DNA from: Vasconcelosia minhoensis LEGE 07310
Lineage (GTDB): Bacteria > Cyanobacteriota > Cyanobacteriia > Phormidesmidales > Phormidesmidaceae
Reading direction: 5' to 3'
Length of the DNA stretch: 64,000 nt
NCBI RefSeq assembly: GCF_015207255.1
Contig: NZ_JADEXG010000001.1
Span: 143,979 to 207,978, forward strand
This document shows positions 53,382 to 61,115 of this stretch, piece by piece. Each line of letters starts with the position of its first letter. Position 1 is the stretch's first letter. Made by a program: the position numbers and the translations under genes. The notes beneath the pieces are model-generated. The model was not told the origin of the DNA. It did no database searches and saw only the letters and a program-made list of their open reading frames with translations.

Positions 53382-53391
53382 AGCACGATAC
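53382..53391. repeat. Target-site duplication of the ISAs1 element (right)
   Basis: AGCACGATAC, identical to 52027-52036. Confidence 0.85.
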
Positions 53392-53393
53392 AG

Positions 53394-53422
53394 GGCTCTG
53401 GGCTTCGCCGCAGAGCTTTTTT
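53394..53422 (+). terminator. Rho-independent terminator
   Basis: GCTCTGGGCTTCGCCGCAGAGC followed by TTTTTTT forms a stem of GCTCTG/CAGAGC and GGC/GCC. Before the ISAs1 insertion it would have directly followed the HNH/antitoxin region on the plus strand. Confidence 0.7.
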
Positions 53423-53512
53423 TATGGCCGCACCATCATGTGCTCATTGTTACATCCCTCCTGAGGAAGCCTTTCCCGCTTTAAGTTGATACCCGGAACC
53501 TTTTTCATTACA

Positions 53513-54103
53513 TCACTCAATCTTAGCCCCACAGTTCGAGCAAAACCGAGCCCCCTCAGGCAACGTTTCGCCGCAGCTGGCGCAGAACTGATACGACCGG
53601 TTGGAAATCGTCCCGGCACTGACAGGTTCAGCCGATACTTTATCTGACTGAGACTGAAGCGACTCAAAATTAGAAATCTCAGTCTGGATTAGCTCAGCCG
53701 AATTTTCGCCGTCGGTGTCGATGAACTGCTCAATAAATTCAAACGTTCGCTTTGGCACCTGGTTTTGCTTCCAGAAGCCCACAGCCGCCGTAGCCATAAA
53801 TGGCCAGAGGAAAAATATGCCAACTGTCGTCGCGATCGCTTTGTCAATATTCTCAGACCATTTTCCAGTACCAATCTCGACAAATAGGTCGCTATTCTCC
53901 TGCCGCAGCACGATATTCAGCGCTGAAGCCATCCCGGTCGCGTTGCGCCAAAGCTGCTCTTGGCGAGCCTGGATCAGCTTTCCCCCGCCGTGGACGTTCT
54001 GACTCTGAACGGTAAAGTTCTGTGACTGTAGCCAGTCTTTAACAGCCTGCACGAGGCTGTCTAAGTTGAGATTGGAAGCCTGATATTTTTTTGTTTCACT
54101 CAT
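53513..54103 (-). CDS. Zinc-ribbon protein with one membrane segment
   Basis: 196 residues. The N-terminal ~120 residues (LDSLVQAVKDWLQSQNFTVQ, GKLIQARQEQLWRNATGMAS) form an uncharacterised alpha/beta domain. IATTVGIFFLWPFMATAAVG (about 92-111) is a possible membrane helix. The C-terminus is a zinc ribbon, FCASCGETLPEGARFCSNCG. It is divergent from the dynamin-like gene at 54830, with 726 bp between them, and the function is unknown. A link to the GTPases is not shown. Confidence 0.8.
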   Translation of the reverse strand: MSETKKYQASNLNLDSLVQAVKDWLQSQNFTVQSQNVHGGGKLIQARQEQLWRNATGMASALNIVLRQENSDLFVEIGTGKWSENIDKAIATTVGIFFLWPFMATAAVGFWKQNQVPKRTFEFIEQFIDTDGENSAELIQTEISNFESLQSQSDKVSAEPVSAGTISNRSYQFCASCGETLPEGARFCSNCGAKIE

Positions 54104-54114
54104 CGTTTATCTAT

Positions 54115-54160
54115 CTCAGAACCCCCTAGAATTGGGGGTCAGGGGGGCGTACTTGAGCAG
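54115..54160. repeat. GC-rich palindromic repeat (dispersed family)
   Basis: CCCCCTAGAATTGGGGG and GGGGGGC forms, related to the copies at 17661-17690 and 58001-58078. The remaining 54161-54829 is AT-rich upstream DNA of the GTPase gene in which I find no gene. Confidence 0.6.
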
Positions 54161-54829
54161 GGTCATTTCATTCTAGATATGGCTAGATCTGGGTAACGGG
54201 TTCTCCGGCTTTCAGCTATTGGAAGCCTACAACCTTAGAAGCCTGAAGCAACGTATCCTCGTCAATACGCCAAAGTCGTAATTTAGAATAAAACAGCCCT
54301 GCGTACTTGAGTATCTATTTTCATTAAATATCATTCCAAATTAGATAGTTTCAGCTAATCCAAACAACCAACCAATAAAGGCACTTCACAACTCCTTCAT
54401 AAAATTCGTCATCAATCTCTGACTTAACTTTTAAAGTCAGCTAGCTCACTCATCGTCACTGCTTTAACTCAGAACATGACGGCGAAATCTGCGATCGCGC
54501 TATACCACTCCCTAGCGGCCTTCTGTAGGCCAATCGACGGCTGAAGGAATAAGCTTGTCTCTGGCCTAGCCAAACCTGCTCATTTCAGCCATTTCTAACC
54601 CCTCCGAATCTTTGTAAGGCCACACCATACTATTAGCAGGTTAATAAGAAATTAAATCTAAAAATACTGTTAACTTCGCTAAAAATCAACAGCTTTGTCC
54701 TAAAATTATCAGATTATAATGCCTCTATGGCCTGCTTTGGTTAAGTAATATTACAGTTCCGATTTTGTCTAATCCACATTACATGAACGTTCGTATAACC
54801 TGACTTATAACTTAATAGAGGACTTGAAA

Positions 54830-56962
54830 GTGAAAGATTTAACCCAAACCGTCAATCAGCAGCCTGCTACAGACGTTTTAGAGAACCAAGAGCCAATTGA
54901 CTCAGAAATTACAGAAAGCTCAGCTGCGCTTGAGCATAATCTTCCGTTTGCGCCCACCTTTATTGACTATAAACGCGTTTTAATCGCGTTGGTCAGCGAC
55001 CTTAAACGGTTAAGAAATTTTTCTAAAAAGCTCAGTCTCGATAAGTCAATCGAGCTGATCGACGACGTTTTAAGACGGCTTGAAGCCGACTCTTTTTCAA
55101 TCGCGGTAGTAGGAGAGTTTAAGCGCGGTAAAAGCACCTTTATCAACGCGTTGCTAGGTCAAGATATTCTGCCCTCCGATATTCTGCCCTGTTCCGCCAC
55201 CTTGAATCGGGTGACCTATGGTCTGAAGCCCTTAGTAAAAGTTAATTTCAAAGATGGCCGAGAGGATGAGGTGCAGATCGACCAGCTAGCGAATTACGTT
55301 ACCAAGCTGACGCCAGAATCTGAGTCCACCGCCGCCGATGTGAAAGAGGCGACCGTCTACTACCCGGTTCACTACTGTCAAAACAATGTCGACATCATCG
55401 ATACACCAGGTCTAAACGACGACCAGAGCATGACGGACGTCACCCTCTCCGTTTTGCCTCAGGTCGATGCGGCTATCCTCGTGATTTTGGCTCAGTCCCC
55501 CCTTTCCGAATATGAACGAGATTTTCTAGAAAATAAGCTGCTAACCAGTGACCTCGGTCGGATTATCTTCGTCGTCACCGCAATTGACCGCTCCAATACA
55601 CCGGAGGATGGCGAAAAGATTGTCAGGCACGTCGAGGAGCGGATCAAGGAATACGTCCTCAAGCGAGCTCAGGAGCAGTTTGGTGAAGACTCCGAAGAGT
55701 TTAAGCTCTATATCAAAAAGATTGGCAAACCGAGGGTATTTGGCCTATCCGCCTACCAGGCTCTGACAGCTAAACAAACCAACGATATCGCCCTGCTCGC
55801 TCAAAGCCGCTTTGCTGAGTTTGAAACCGCTTTAGAGCAGTTTCTGACGCAAGACCGAGGGGCAATCTTTCTGCAGGTACCGGTCAATCGCGCGATCGCG
55901 TCAGCCGCAGAAATTATCAAAACCATCAGCATCCGAGAAAACGCGCTGGAAATGAAGTTGGAAGAATTTAGCAAAGCTTATGAGGCCTCCGTAGCGGATA
56001 TTTCAGAACTGCGCCAGCGGAAACAGCAGGAAATGCACCGAATTGATGCTGCTGCACAGGGTATAAAGCAACGCGTACAGCCGCTCATCAGCCAGCTTGA
56101 ATATGACCTGAAACGAACTGCTGAGCAGACCATTGATGGCATGGTCATTACACCCAAGGACCTAAACAATAAGAAAGCGCTGAGTGAAAAGCTGGCTCGG
56201 ACGATTTCGGATCAGGTTCAGGCTGCAAGTCAAAAATTAGCGGATAAGATTCAGTCTGATATTCAACAAGGTTTAGCGGCGGAAGTCGACCGTCTGCGAG
56301 ATTTCACGACCTCTGTCGATCAGGTCCTTAGTCGGATTGAGATGCAGTTCATTCAGATAGAAGCAGAGACCGCTCGGAAAAGGAGCGCAGCCGGTGAAGG
56401 CGTGACCGCTGCGGTATCTTTAATGACAGGTTTTGGCGGTCTCTGGTCAGGGTACCGCGAAGGGGGTATCAAGGGAGCTGCTATTGGTACAGCTGCCAGT
56501 ATAGGGACATACTTTGGCGCGGGCATGCTGATTGCAGCGCTTGGGTTGCCCTTAACTTGGCCTGCTTTAATTGCTGTTGGCATCACCTCTATTTTTACTG
56601 GAAAGTGGTCAGCCAGGCTCATTTCTGGCAAAGACCGAGTGGACCATTTCAAGACAGACTATAAAGCCAAAGTGCTAGAAGAGATTGAAAAGCAGCTTAG
56701 AGATAATCGAGTTGAGCACAAAGTTGATGATTACATTTCTACTTCTTTCACAGCGCTCAAACAAAAACTGCACCAGGAGGTCGAGTCGTTGTTAGACAAT
56801 ACCCAACAGACGCTGGCTGAGCTGCGCGGCAAGCGAGAGCGAGACGAAACGCTGACCGAAGCTGAGCGCAAAGAGCTCGGTGAAATGCATACAGAAACTC
56901 AAAAGATCTTGGGCAACGCCCAGCGGCTATCCAATCAGCTGGTTGAAATTATGAGTGTGTAA
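54830..56962 (+). CDS. Dynamin-like GTPase with membrane hairpin
   Basis: About 710 residues from GTG at 54830, with AGAGGA eight bases upstream; TTG at 54824 is too close to it. Numbering from 54824: P-loop GEFKRGKST (97-105), switch CSAT (123-126), DTPGL (193-197) and TAID (252-255). A long helical stalk follows, then a glycine-rich hydrophobic stretch (about 525-595: LIAALGLPLTWPALIAVGIT) that can enter membranes, and a coiled C-terminus. Bacterial dynamins remodel or repair membranes. Its stop overlaps the start of an M48 protease gene by one base, so the two are co-translated. A paralogue lacking the hydrophobic part lies at 61116. Confidence 0.9.
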   Translation: MKDLTQTVNQQPATDVLENQEPIDSEITESSAALEHNLPFAPTFIDYKRVLIALVSDLKRLRNFSKKLSLDKSIELIDDVLRRLEADSFSIAVVGEFKRGKSTFINALLGQDILPSDILPCSATLNRVTYGLKPLVKVNFKDGREDEVQIDQLANYVTKLTPESESTAADVKEATVYYPVHYCQNNVDIIDTPGLNDDQSMTDVTLSVLPQVDAAILVILAQSPLSEYERDFLENKLLTSDLGRIIFVVTAIDRSNTPEDGEKIVRHVEERIKEYVLKRAQEQFGEDSEEFKLYIKKIGKPRVFGLSAYQALTAKQTNDIALLAQSRFAEFETALEQFLTQDRGAIFLQVPVNRAIASAAEIIKTISIRENALEMKLEEFSKAYEASVADISELRQRKQQEMHRIDAAAQGIKQRVQPLISQLEYDLKRTAEQTIDGMVITPKDLNNKKALSEKLARTISDQVQAASQKLADKIQSDIQQGLAAEVDRLRDFTTSVDQVLSRIEMQFIQIEAETARKRSAAGEGVTAAVSLMTGFGGLWSGYREGGIKGAAIGTAASIGTYFGAGMLIAALGLPLTWPALIAVGITSIFTGKWSARLISGKDRVDHFKTDYKAKVLEEIEKQLRDNRVEHKVDDYISTSFTALKQKLHQEVESLLDNTQQTLAELRGKRERDETLTEAERKELGEMHTETQKILGNAQRLSNQLVEIMSV

Positions 56963-57939
56963 TGATGTCTGTAACTAATCCTACAACCGCGATCGACTTA
57001 AGCTTTGCCAACTATGTAGACTCGCGCGATCGCGAGCTATCGGCTCACCTGGTTGGCGGCATTCCCGACTATGCGTTTTCGCTGGATCAGCAGCTGCGCC
57101 AACAGTTGGCCGCAATGGGGCCGGTCAGAGCGATCTCGCAGTCGCTGGTAGCAATGATCGTACCTCTCCAGAAGCAGCTTCAGCAGATGAATGGGGTAGC
57201 AGTGGGGCCGCAGCAGTATCCTGAAATCTATGCGCTGGGTGAAGACTGCGCCCGTCAGCTGGGCATCGGCGTTCCTCAAATTTTTGTCTACTACTCGCCG
57301 ATGCTGAATGCCTACACGATCGCCACTGATGATGTGGCTCCAATGGTCGTCCTCTCCAGCGCGCTGGTCGAGGCGTTTGAACCGCTGGAGCTGAAGTTCG
57401 TGATCGGTCACGAATGCGGCCATATTCACAATCTCCATTCGGTTTACAACACCGCCGTGGAGCTGATGACTAATTCTCTGGCAACCGTTGCTTTCCAGGC
57501 GGTCCCAGCCTTGGGAGCGCTCAGATTCGTACTTCAGGGCGGGCTGTTGCTATTTATGATGCGCTGGAGCCGATGTGCAGAAGTAACCTGCGATCGCGCG
57601 GGCCTGATCTGCTGCGGCGACCTGACTAAGGCTCAAGTGGCCTTGGCTAAGTTGGCAACGGGAGGCGTAGAGCCTCTGAAAGGGATTAATATTCAGGAGT
57701 ACCTGAAGCAAATCCGTCAGGTGCAGTCTACGCCCGTTCGCCTGCTTGAGCTCACCCGGAGTCATCCGCTCACGCATAAGCGGATTGAAGCCATCCGTCT
57801 GTTTGCCGACTGCGACGTACTGCCTTCATGGCGACCCGAGATGCGCTCTACGAGTCCGGTTCGAAGCAAAGCAGAAATTGACGAGCAGTGCGAGCAGTTT
57901 ATTCGCGTGATGGCTCAGGGCTATCAGGCTTCCGCTTGA
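56962..57939 (+). CDS. M48-family zinc metalloprotease
   Basis: 325 residues; an ATG at 56965 is an alternative start. Zinc site HECGH (H150, E151, H154) and third ligand E207 in CAEVTCDRAG, followed by RSHPLTHKRIEAI. A hydrophobic segment (about 172-200) separates the two zinc motifs. M48 enzymes (HtpX, Ste24, OMA1) clip membrane proteins or misfolded proteins. It overlaps the dynamin-like gene by one base and is followed by a second dynamin-like gene, so a substrate or partner among these GTPases is plausible but unproven. Confidence 0.92.
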   Translation: MMSVTNPTTAIDLSFANYVDSRDRELSAHLVGGIPDYAFSLDQQLRQQLAAMGPVRAISQSLVAMIVPLQKQLQQMNGVAVGPQQYPEIYALGEDCARQLGIGVPQIFVYYSPMLNAYTIATDDVAPMVVLSSALVEAFEPLELKFVIGHECGHIHNLHSVYNTAVELMTNSLATVAFQAVPALGALRFVLQGGLLLFMMRWSRCAEVTCDRAGLICCGDLTKAQVALAKLATGGVEPLKGINIQEYLKQIRQVQSTPVRLLELTRSHPLTHKRIEAIRLFADCDVLPSWRPEMRSTSPVRSKAEIDEQCEQFIRVMAQGYQASA

Positions 57940-58000
57940 TTTTCAATAGATAAGGCCAATTTCTTTTGAGAGAGATTCAATATTGTTAAACCTTCTTATG

Positions 58001-58078
58001 CGCCCCCCTGCCCCCCAACTTTGGGAGGTTCTGAGCTCAAAGCCTCCCAGAATTGGGAGGTTTGGGGGGCGTGCAGAG
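58001..58078. repeat. Long imperfect inverted repeat between protease and second GTPase gene
   Basis: Two GC-rich arms (CGCCCCCCTGCCCCCCAAC and GGGAGGTTTGGGGGGCG) are centred on GAGCTC near 58035, and each arm holds its own smaller palindrome. It can form a cruciform or strong RNA hairpin in the 175-bp gap and so uncouple the second dynamin gene from the first pair. It belongs to the family at 17661 and 54115. Confidence 0.7.
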
Positions 58079-58114
58079 TTGTAAGCTATTTGAACTGCAT
58101 TTACCCGTCGCCCT

Positions 58115-59926
58115 ATGGAAACTTCTGCAAAAGTCGTTCTATACGATCTCTCATTGCTGCGCCAACAGTTTCTTGAAACCCTCGACCACTTTTCGAGTCT
58201 GGTCCAGGCTGAGAAAATTCGCGACGCGTTAGGAAATCAGCTGCTCCGGCAGCTCCGGGGGCAGGCTAATCAGATTCAAGAGCGGCTTAGCTCTAATTTT
58301 TCGCTAGTCGTGATTGGCGATTTCAAACGCGGCAAGTCTACGCTGATCAACGCGCTGCTGGGTCAGCCGATTGTGACGACCAACGTCACGCCAGAGACGA
58401 TTACGATCAATCAGATTCAGTACGGCCCTGAAGACAAGATCGTGATTTGCCTGGCAGACGGGGGACAGGTCAGCCTCGAACCGGAAGAGCTCTCAGCAGA
58501 GAAGCTCGCGCCCCTAATCGAGCAGCTGTCCGAGGTGAGCCATCTGCGGATTGAGGCCCCGATTGAGTGGCTGCAGGGCCTATGCCTTGTGGACACGCCA
58601 GGGACCGGAGATATTTTCAAGCAGTTCGATCGCCAGGTTCACGACTATCTCACCAAGGCCGACGCGGTTCTATTTGTCGTCTCAACCCTATCGCCGCTGT
58701 CGAGTTCTGAGCAAGATTTTCTGCGAGCATCCCTGCTACCTCAGGATTTTCCCAAGGTCTTTTTTCTAGCCAACATGATGGATTTTGCTCGGAGCGATCG
58801 CGAAGCTGAGCGATCGCTTACTGCCATTCAGGCGAAGGTCAGTCATCTGTTTCCCAACGCTCGTACCTTTGGCTTAAGTGCCCTCGATGAGTTTTGCTGC
58901 CTGCGATCGCTGCCCCGGCCCAATCCGGACCGCGCCTCAGCGCTAGAGGCGCAGTTTAAGGCATTTCGCGACGGCCTAGAGGATTCGATTCTCCTAAACC
59001 GCGATCTAATCCAGCTGGATCGGGCGGGCGATCGCCTGGAGCAGATGCTGACGGCCTTTGAAGCGCATATTAGGCTCCTACAAAAAGCGTTGCAGACGGA
59101 TCAGCTGCGGCTTTCTCAGGCAATTGCCCAGTACGAAAATCAATCCTCAGAGCTGTATGACCAAATCGGCCAGCACCAGCAGGCGATGAGTATGGAAATT
59201 AGTCAGATCAGCCAGCAAGCCTGCTCCTGGATGAAGGAGTTCGTGACTCGTCTGGAAACTGAAGCGATCGCCGCCATCCCAAGCTTCAAGCCGGATGACC
59301 TGCAGCGCCATTACCACTTCTTTCTGACTGATTCAATCCGTAACGCCATTAACCAGTGCCTGAACACGCATCGCCCAACTTTCCTGGAAAGTGCTGACCG
59401 AGCCAAAAAAGCCATTGTCCAAGATTTACAGCTCACCGACATCGGCCAATCAGGAGCAGAGGTAGCCCAGGCCACGTTTGGCGATCTGCCCTGGACTAAT
59501 CTCGATACCTTTCAGCTGATTATGGACTATACGCCGCTTAAGCTTTTCGCTGATCTCTTTTCTCACCAGGCTAGGGACTCTGGAAGCACCCAGCAGGCTA
59601 CTGCTTTTCAAAAAAGACTTGAAGCCGCCCTACCAGAGCTAAGAGCTTCGACGATTCAGGAAGTGCGATCGCTCTATAGCAACATCGCCAACCAGCTTGA
59701 AAAGCAAGTAGAAAGCATCTATCAGCAAGAGATAGATGCCTCACTCTCAGCCCTGCGCCAAGCGCAAGAGCTATCGACCCAAGGGGAGAAAAAGAGAGCT
59801 AGTACAGATGAAGGGTTAAAGAACGCTTTATTGTTGCTGGGAGACACCCGCTCGTTTTTGAAATCGTTCAAGCAGAAGCTTTGGTCTGAGGACAGGCTTG
59901 AGGAGGTGAGCAGCCAGTGTCGATAA
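58115..59926 (+). CDS. Dynamin-like GTPase
   Basis: 603 residues. P-loop GDFKRGKST (68-76), switch Thr in NVTPETITIN, DTPGT (160-164) and NMMD (220-223). The helical middle (KALQTDQLRLSQAIAQYENQ) and stalk follow; I see no long hydrophobic stretch, so it is probably peripheral. It is of a different subclass from the two paralogues at 54830 and 61116, and bacterial dynamins often occur as unlike pairs that assemble together. Its stop is 4 bp from the left end of an IS630 element, so the natural C-terminus may be altered. Confidence 0.88.
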   Translation: METSAKVVLYDLSLLRQQFLETLDHFSSLVQAEKIRDALGNQLLRQLRGQANQIQERLSSNFSLVVIGDFKRGKSTLINALLGQPIVTTNVTPETITINQIQYGPEDKIVICLADGGQVSLEPEELSAEKLAPLIEQLSEVSHLRIEAPIEWLQGLCLVDTPGTGDIFKQFDRQVHDYLTKADAVLFVVSTLSPLSSSEQDFLRASLLPQDFPKVFFLANMMDFARSDREAERSLTAIQAKVSHLFPNARTFGLSALDEFCCLRSLPRPNPDRASALEAQFKAFRDGLEDSILLNRDLIQLDRAGDRLEQMLTAFEAHIRLLQKALQTDQLRLSQAIAQYENQSSELYDQIGQHQQAMSMEISQISQQACSWMKEFVTRLETEAIAAIPSFKPDDLQRHYHFFLTDSIRNAINQCLNTHRPTFLESADRAKKAIVQDLQLTDIGQSGAEVAQATFGDLPWTNLDTFQLIMDYTPLKLFADLFSHQARDSGSTQQATAFQKRLEAALPELRASTIQEVRSLYSNIANQLEKQVESIYQQEIDASLSALRQAQELSTQGEKKRASTDEGLKNALLLLGDTRSFLKSFKQKLWSEDRLEEVSSQCR

Positions 59927-59938
59927 TCATGTAAGTAG

Positions 59939-60600
59939 CTAGGCGTAATCAAGTATAAAACGGTCTAGGCTGTAACCGCCCTTTACGCTGCGGTCCATCA
60001 TGCCATCGACGATAGCCTCAGCGAGCTCATCTTCATACTCGAACATGCGGCCTGCCAGCTCATGGGTTTTAAGCTGATGCCACTGACCTTCAATCGGATT
60101 GAGCTCAGAGCAGTAAGGCGGCAGGAATAGCACGAACAGCCCTTGAGCTCGCCACCTCAGCCAAGCCTGCTGAACGACTTTGCTCTTATGGACGGGGCAG
60201 TTGTCTTGCACAATAAAGGTCAGCCGCCCAGTTTCGGCAAAGGTCTTGGCCGCTTTGGACGCTAGCCAGCCCATCACCACCAAGTAGCGCTCGGCGTCAA
60301 AGCCGCCCACCGCTAAGGCATACTCGAAGCACTCATCCGGTTCCCATACTCCCAAGATGCTCACTCGCTGGCCCCGGCGCGAGGTTTGCTCAAAGCGCTT
60401 CTGCTGCCCCACCCGACTGTAGCTGTAGCTCTCAGGCGTCCATTGACAGCAGCCGGTCTCATCGAGATGCTTAAGCACAATCTGGCCAGCCGCGGCTAGG
60501 GCTTCTAGCTCAATCAGCTGCGCCGCGGCTAGGGCTTTGACCTCGGCGTTTTGACGCTGGCGATGACTTTGTCGGGTGCGCTTCCAGCGATAGCCTTTTT
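59939..60600 (-). CDS. IS630 transposase, catalytic part (reached by frameshift)
   Basis: In the frame that follows the A9 run at 60596-60604 the minus strand reads [20 protein letters not shown], then [40 protein letters not shown], the Asp block [19 protein letters not shown] and the final acidic residue in [15 protein letters not shown]. This is the DDE catalytic region of IS630 transposases. A GTG at 60478 could start it alone, but the family normally makes a fusion by slippage. Confidence 0.85.
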
Positions 60601-60999
60601 TTTTAGCAGCTTACGAATCCGGTCTGCGCTGAGCTTAACCTGCCGCTCCTGCCATAGCTTAGCCGCGAGCTGCTTACTGTTATAGGGACGCGCTTCTTCG
60701 TTCAGGCATTGCTCTAGATACGCTAGGTCTGACGGGCTCCAGGTCGGCTTTTTGCCTCGCCCTGGCTTTTCCCACAGCCCATAGAGTCCGACCTGTATCC
60801 ACTGCTTAATCGCCGCACGGACCGTATGCTCGTGGCAGTTCATGATCTCGGCGATGGCCGGGGCGCTCCAGCCGTCGCCGTTGAGCAATAGCACGTGAGC
60901 CCGGTCGCGCACTCGGTAGGGCACGCTGCTAGCTTTTCGTAGCTCGCTTAAGGTGGCTGCCTCAGGGGCACTCAGGGTAACTCGCAGGGGGGCTGGCAT
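60529..60999 (-). CDS. IS630 transposase, N-terminal DNA-binding part
   Basis: 156 residues with a helix-turn-helix ([40 protein letters not shown]) and a second one up to [17 protein letters not shown]. The AAAAAAAAAG run (A9, 60596-60604) at LLKKK is the likely slip site to the catalytic frame, so the unslipped product is this short protein. Confidence 0.85.
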   Translation of the reverse strand: MPAPLRVTLSAPEAATLSELRKASSVPYRVRDRAHVLLLNGDGWSAPAIAEIMNCHEHTVRAAIKQWIQVGLYGLWEKPGRGKKPTWSPSDLAYLEQCLNEEARPYNSKQLAAKLWQERQVKLSADRIRKLLKKKAIAGSAPDKVIASVKTPRSKP

Positions 61000-61115
61000 G
61001 GCTCGTCGACGCTATATAGGACTATCCCTAACTTACAGAATATTAGGCTACTCTACTTAGATGGCATTATTCCTGAATTTTGTAATTTGAAGACCTCCGA
61101 AAAATTGCTCTTTAC

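Larger units (their letters stand above)
59930..61037 (-). mobile_element. IS630-family insertion sequence
   Basis: About 1.1 kb holding one transposase in two overlapping frames. Short ends TGTAAGT (from 59930) and ACTTACA (61031-61037) are inverted repeats, but only the outer 7-8 bases match well, so the exact limits are uncertain and no TA duplication was confirmed. Confidence 0.65.
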
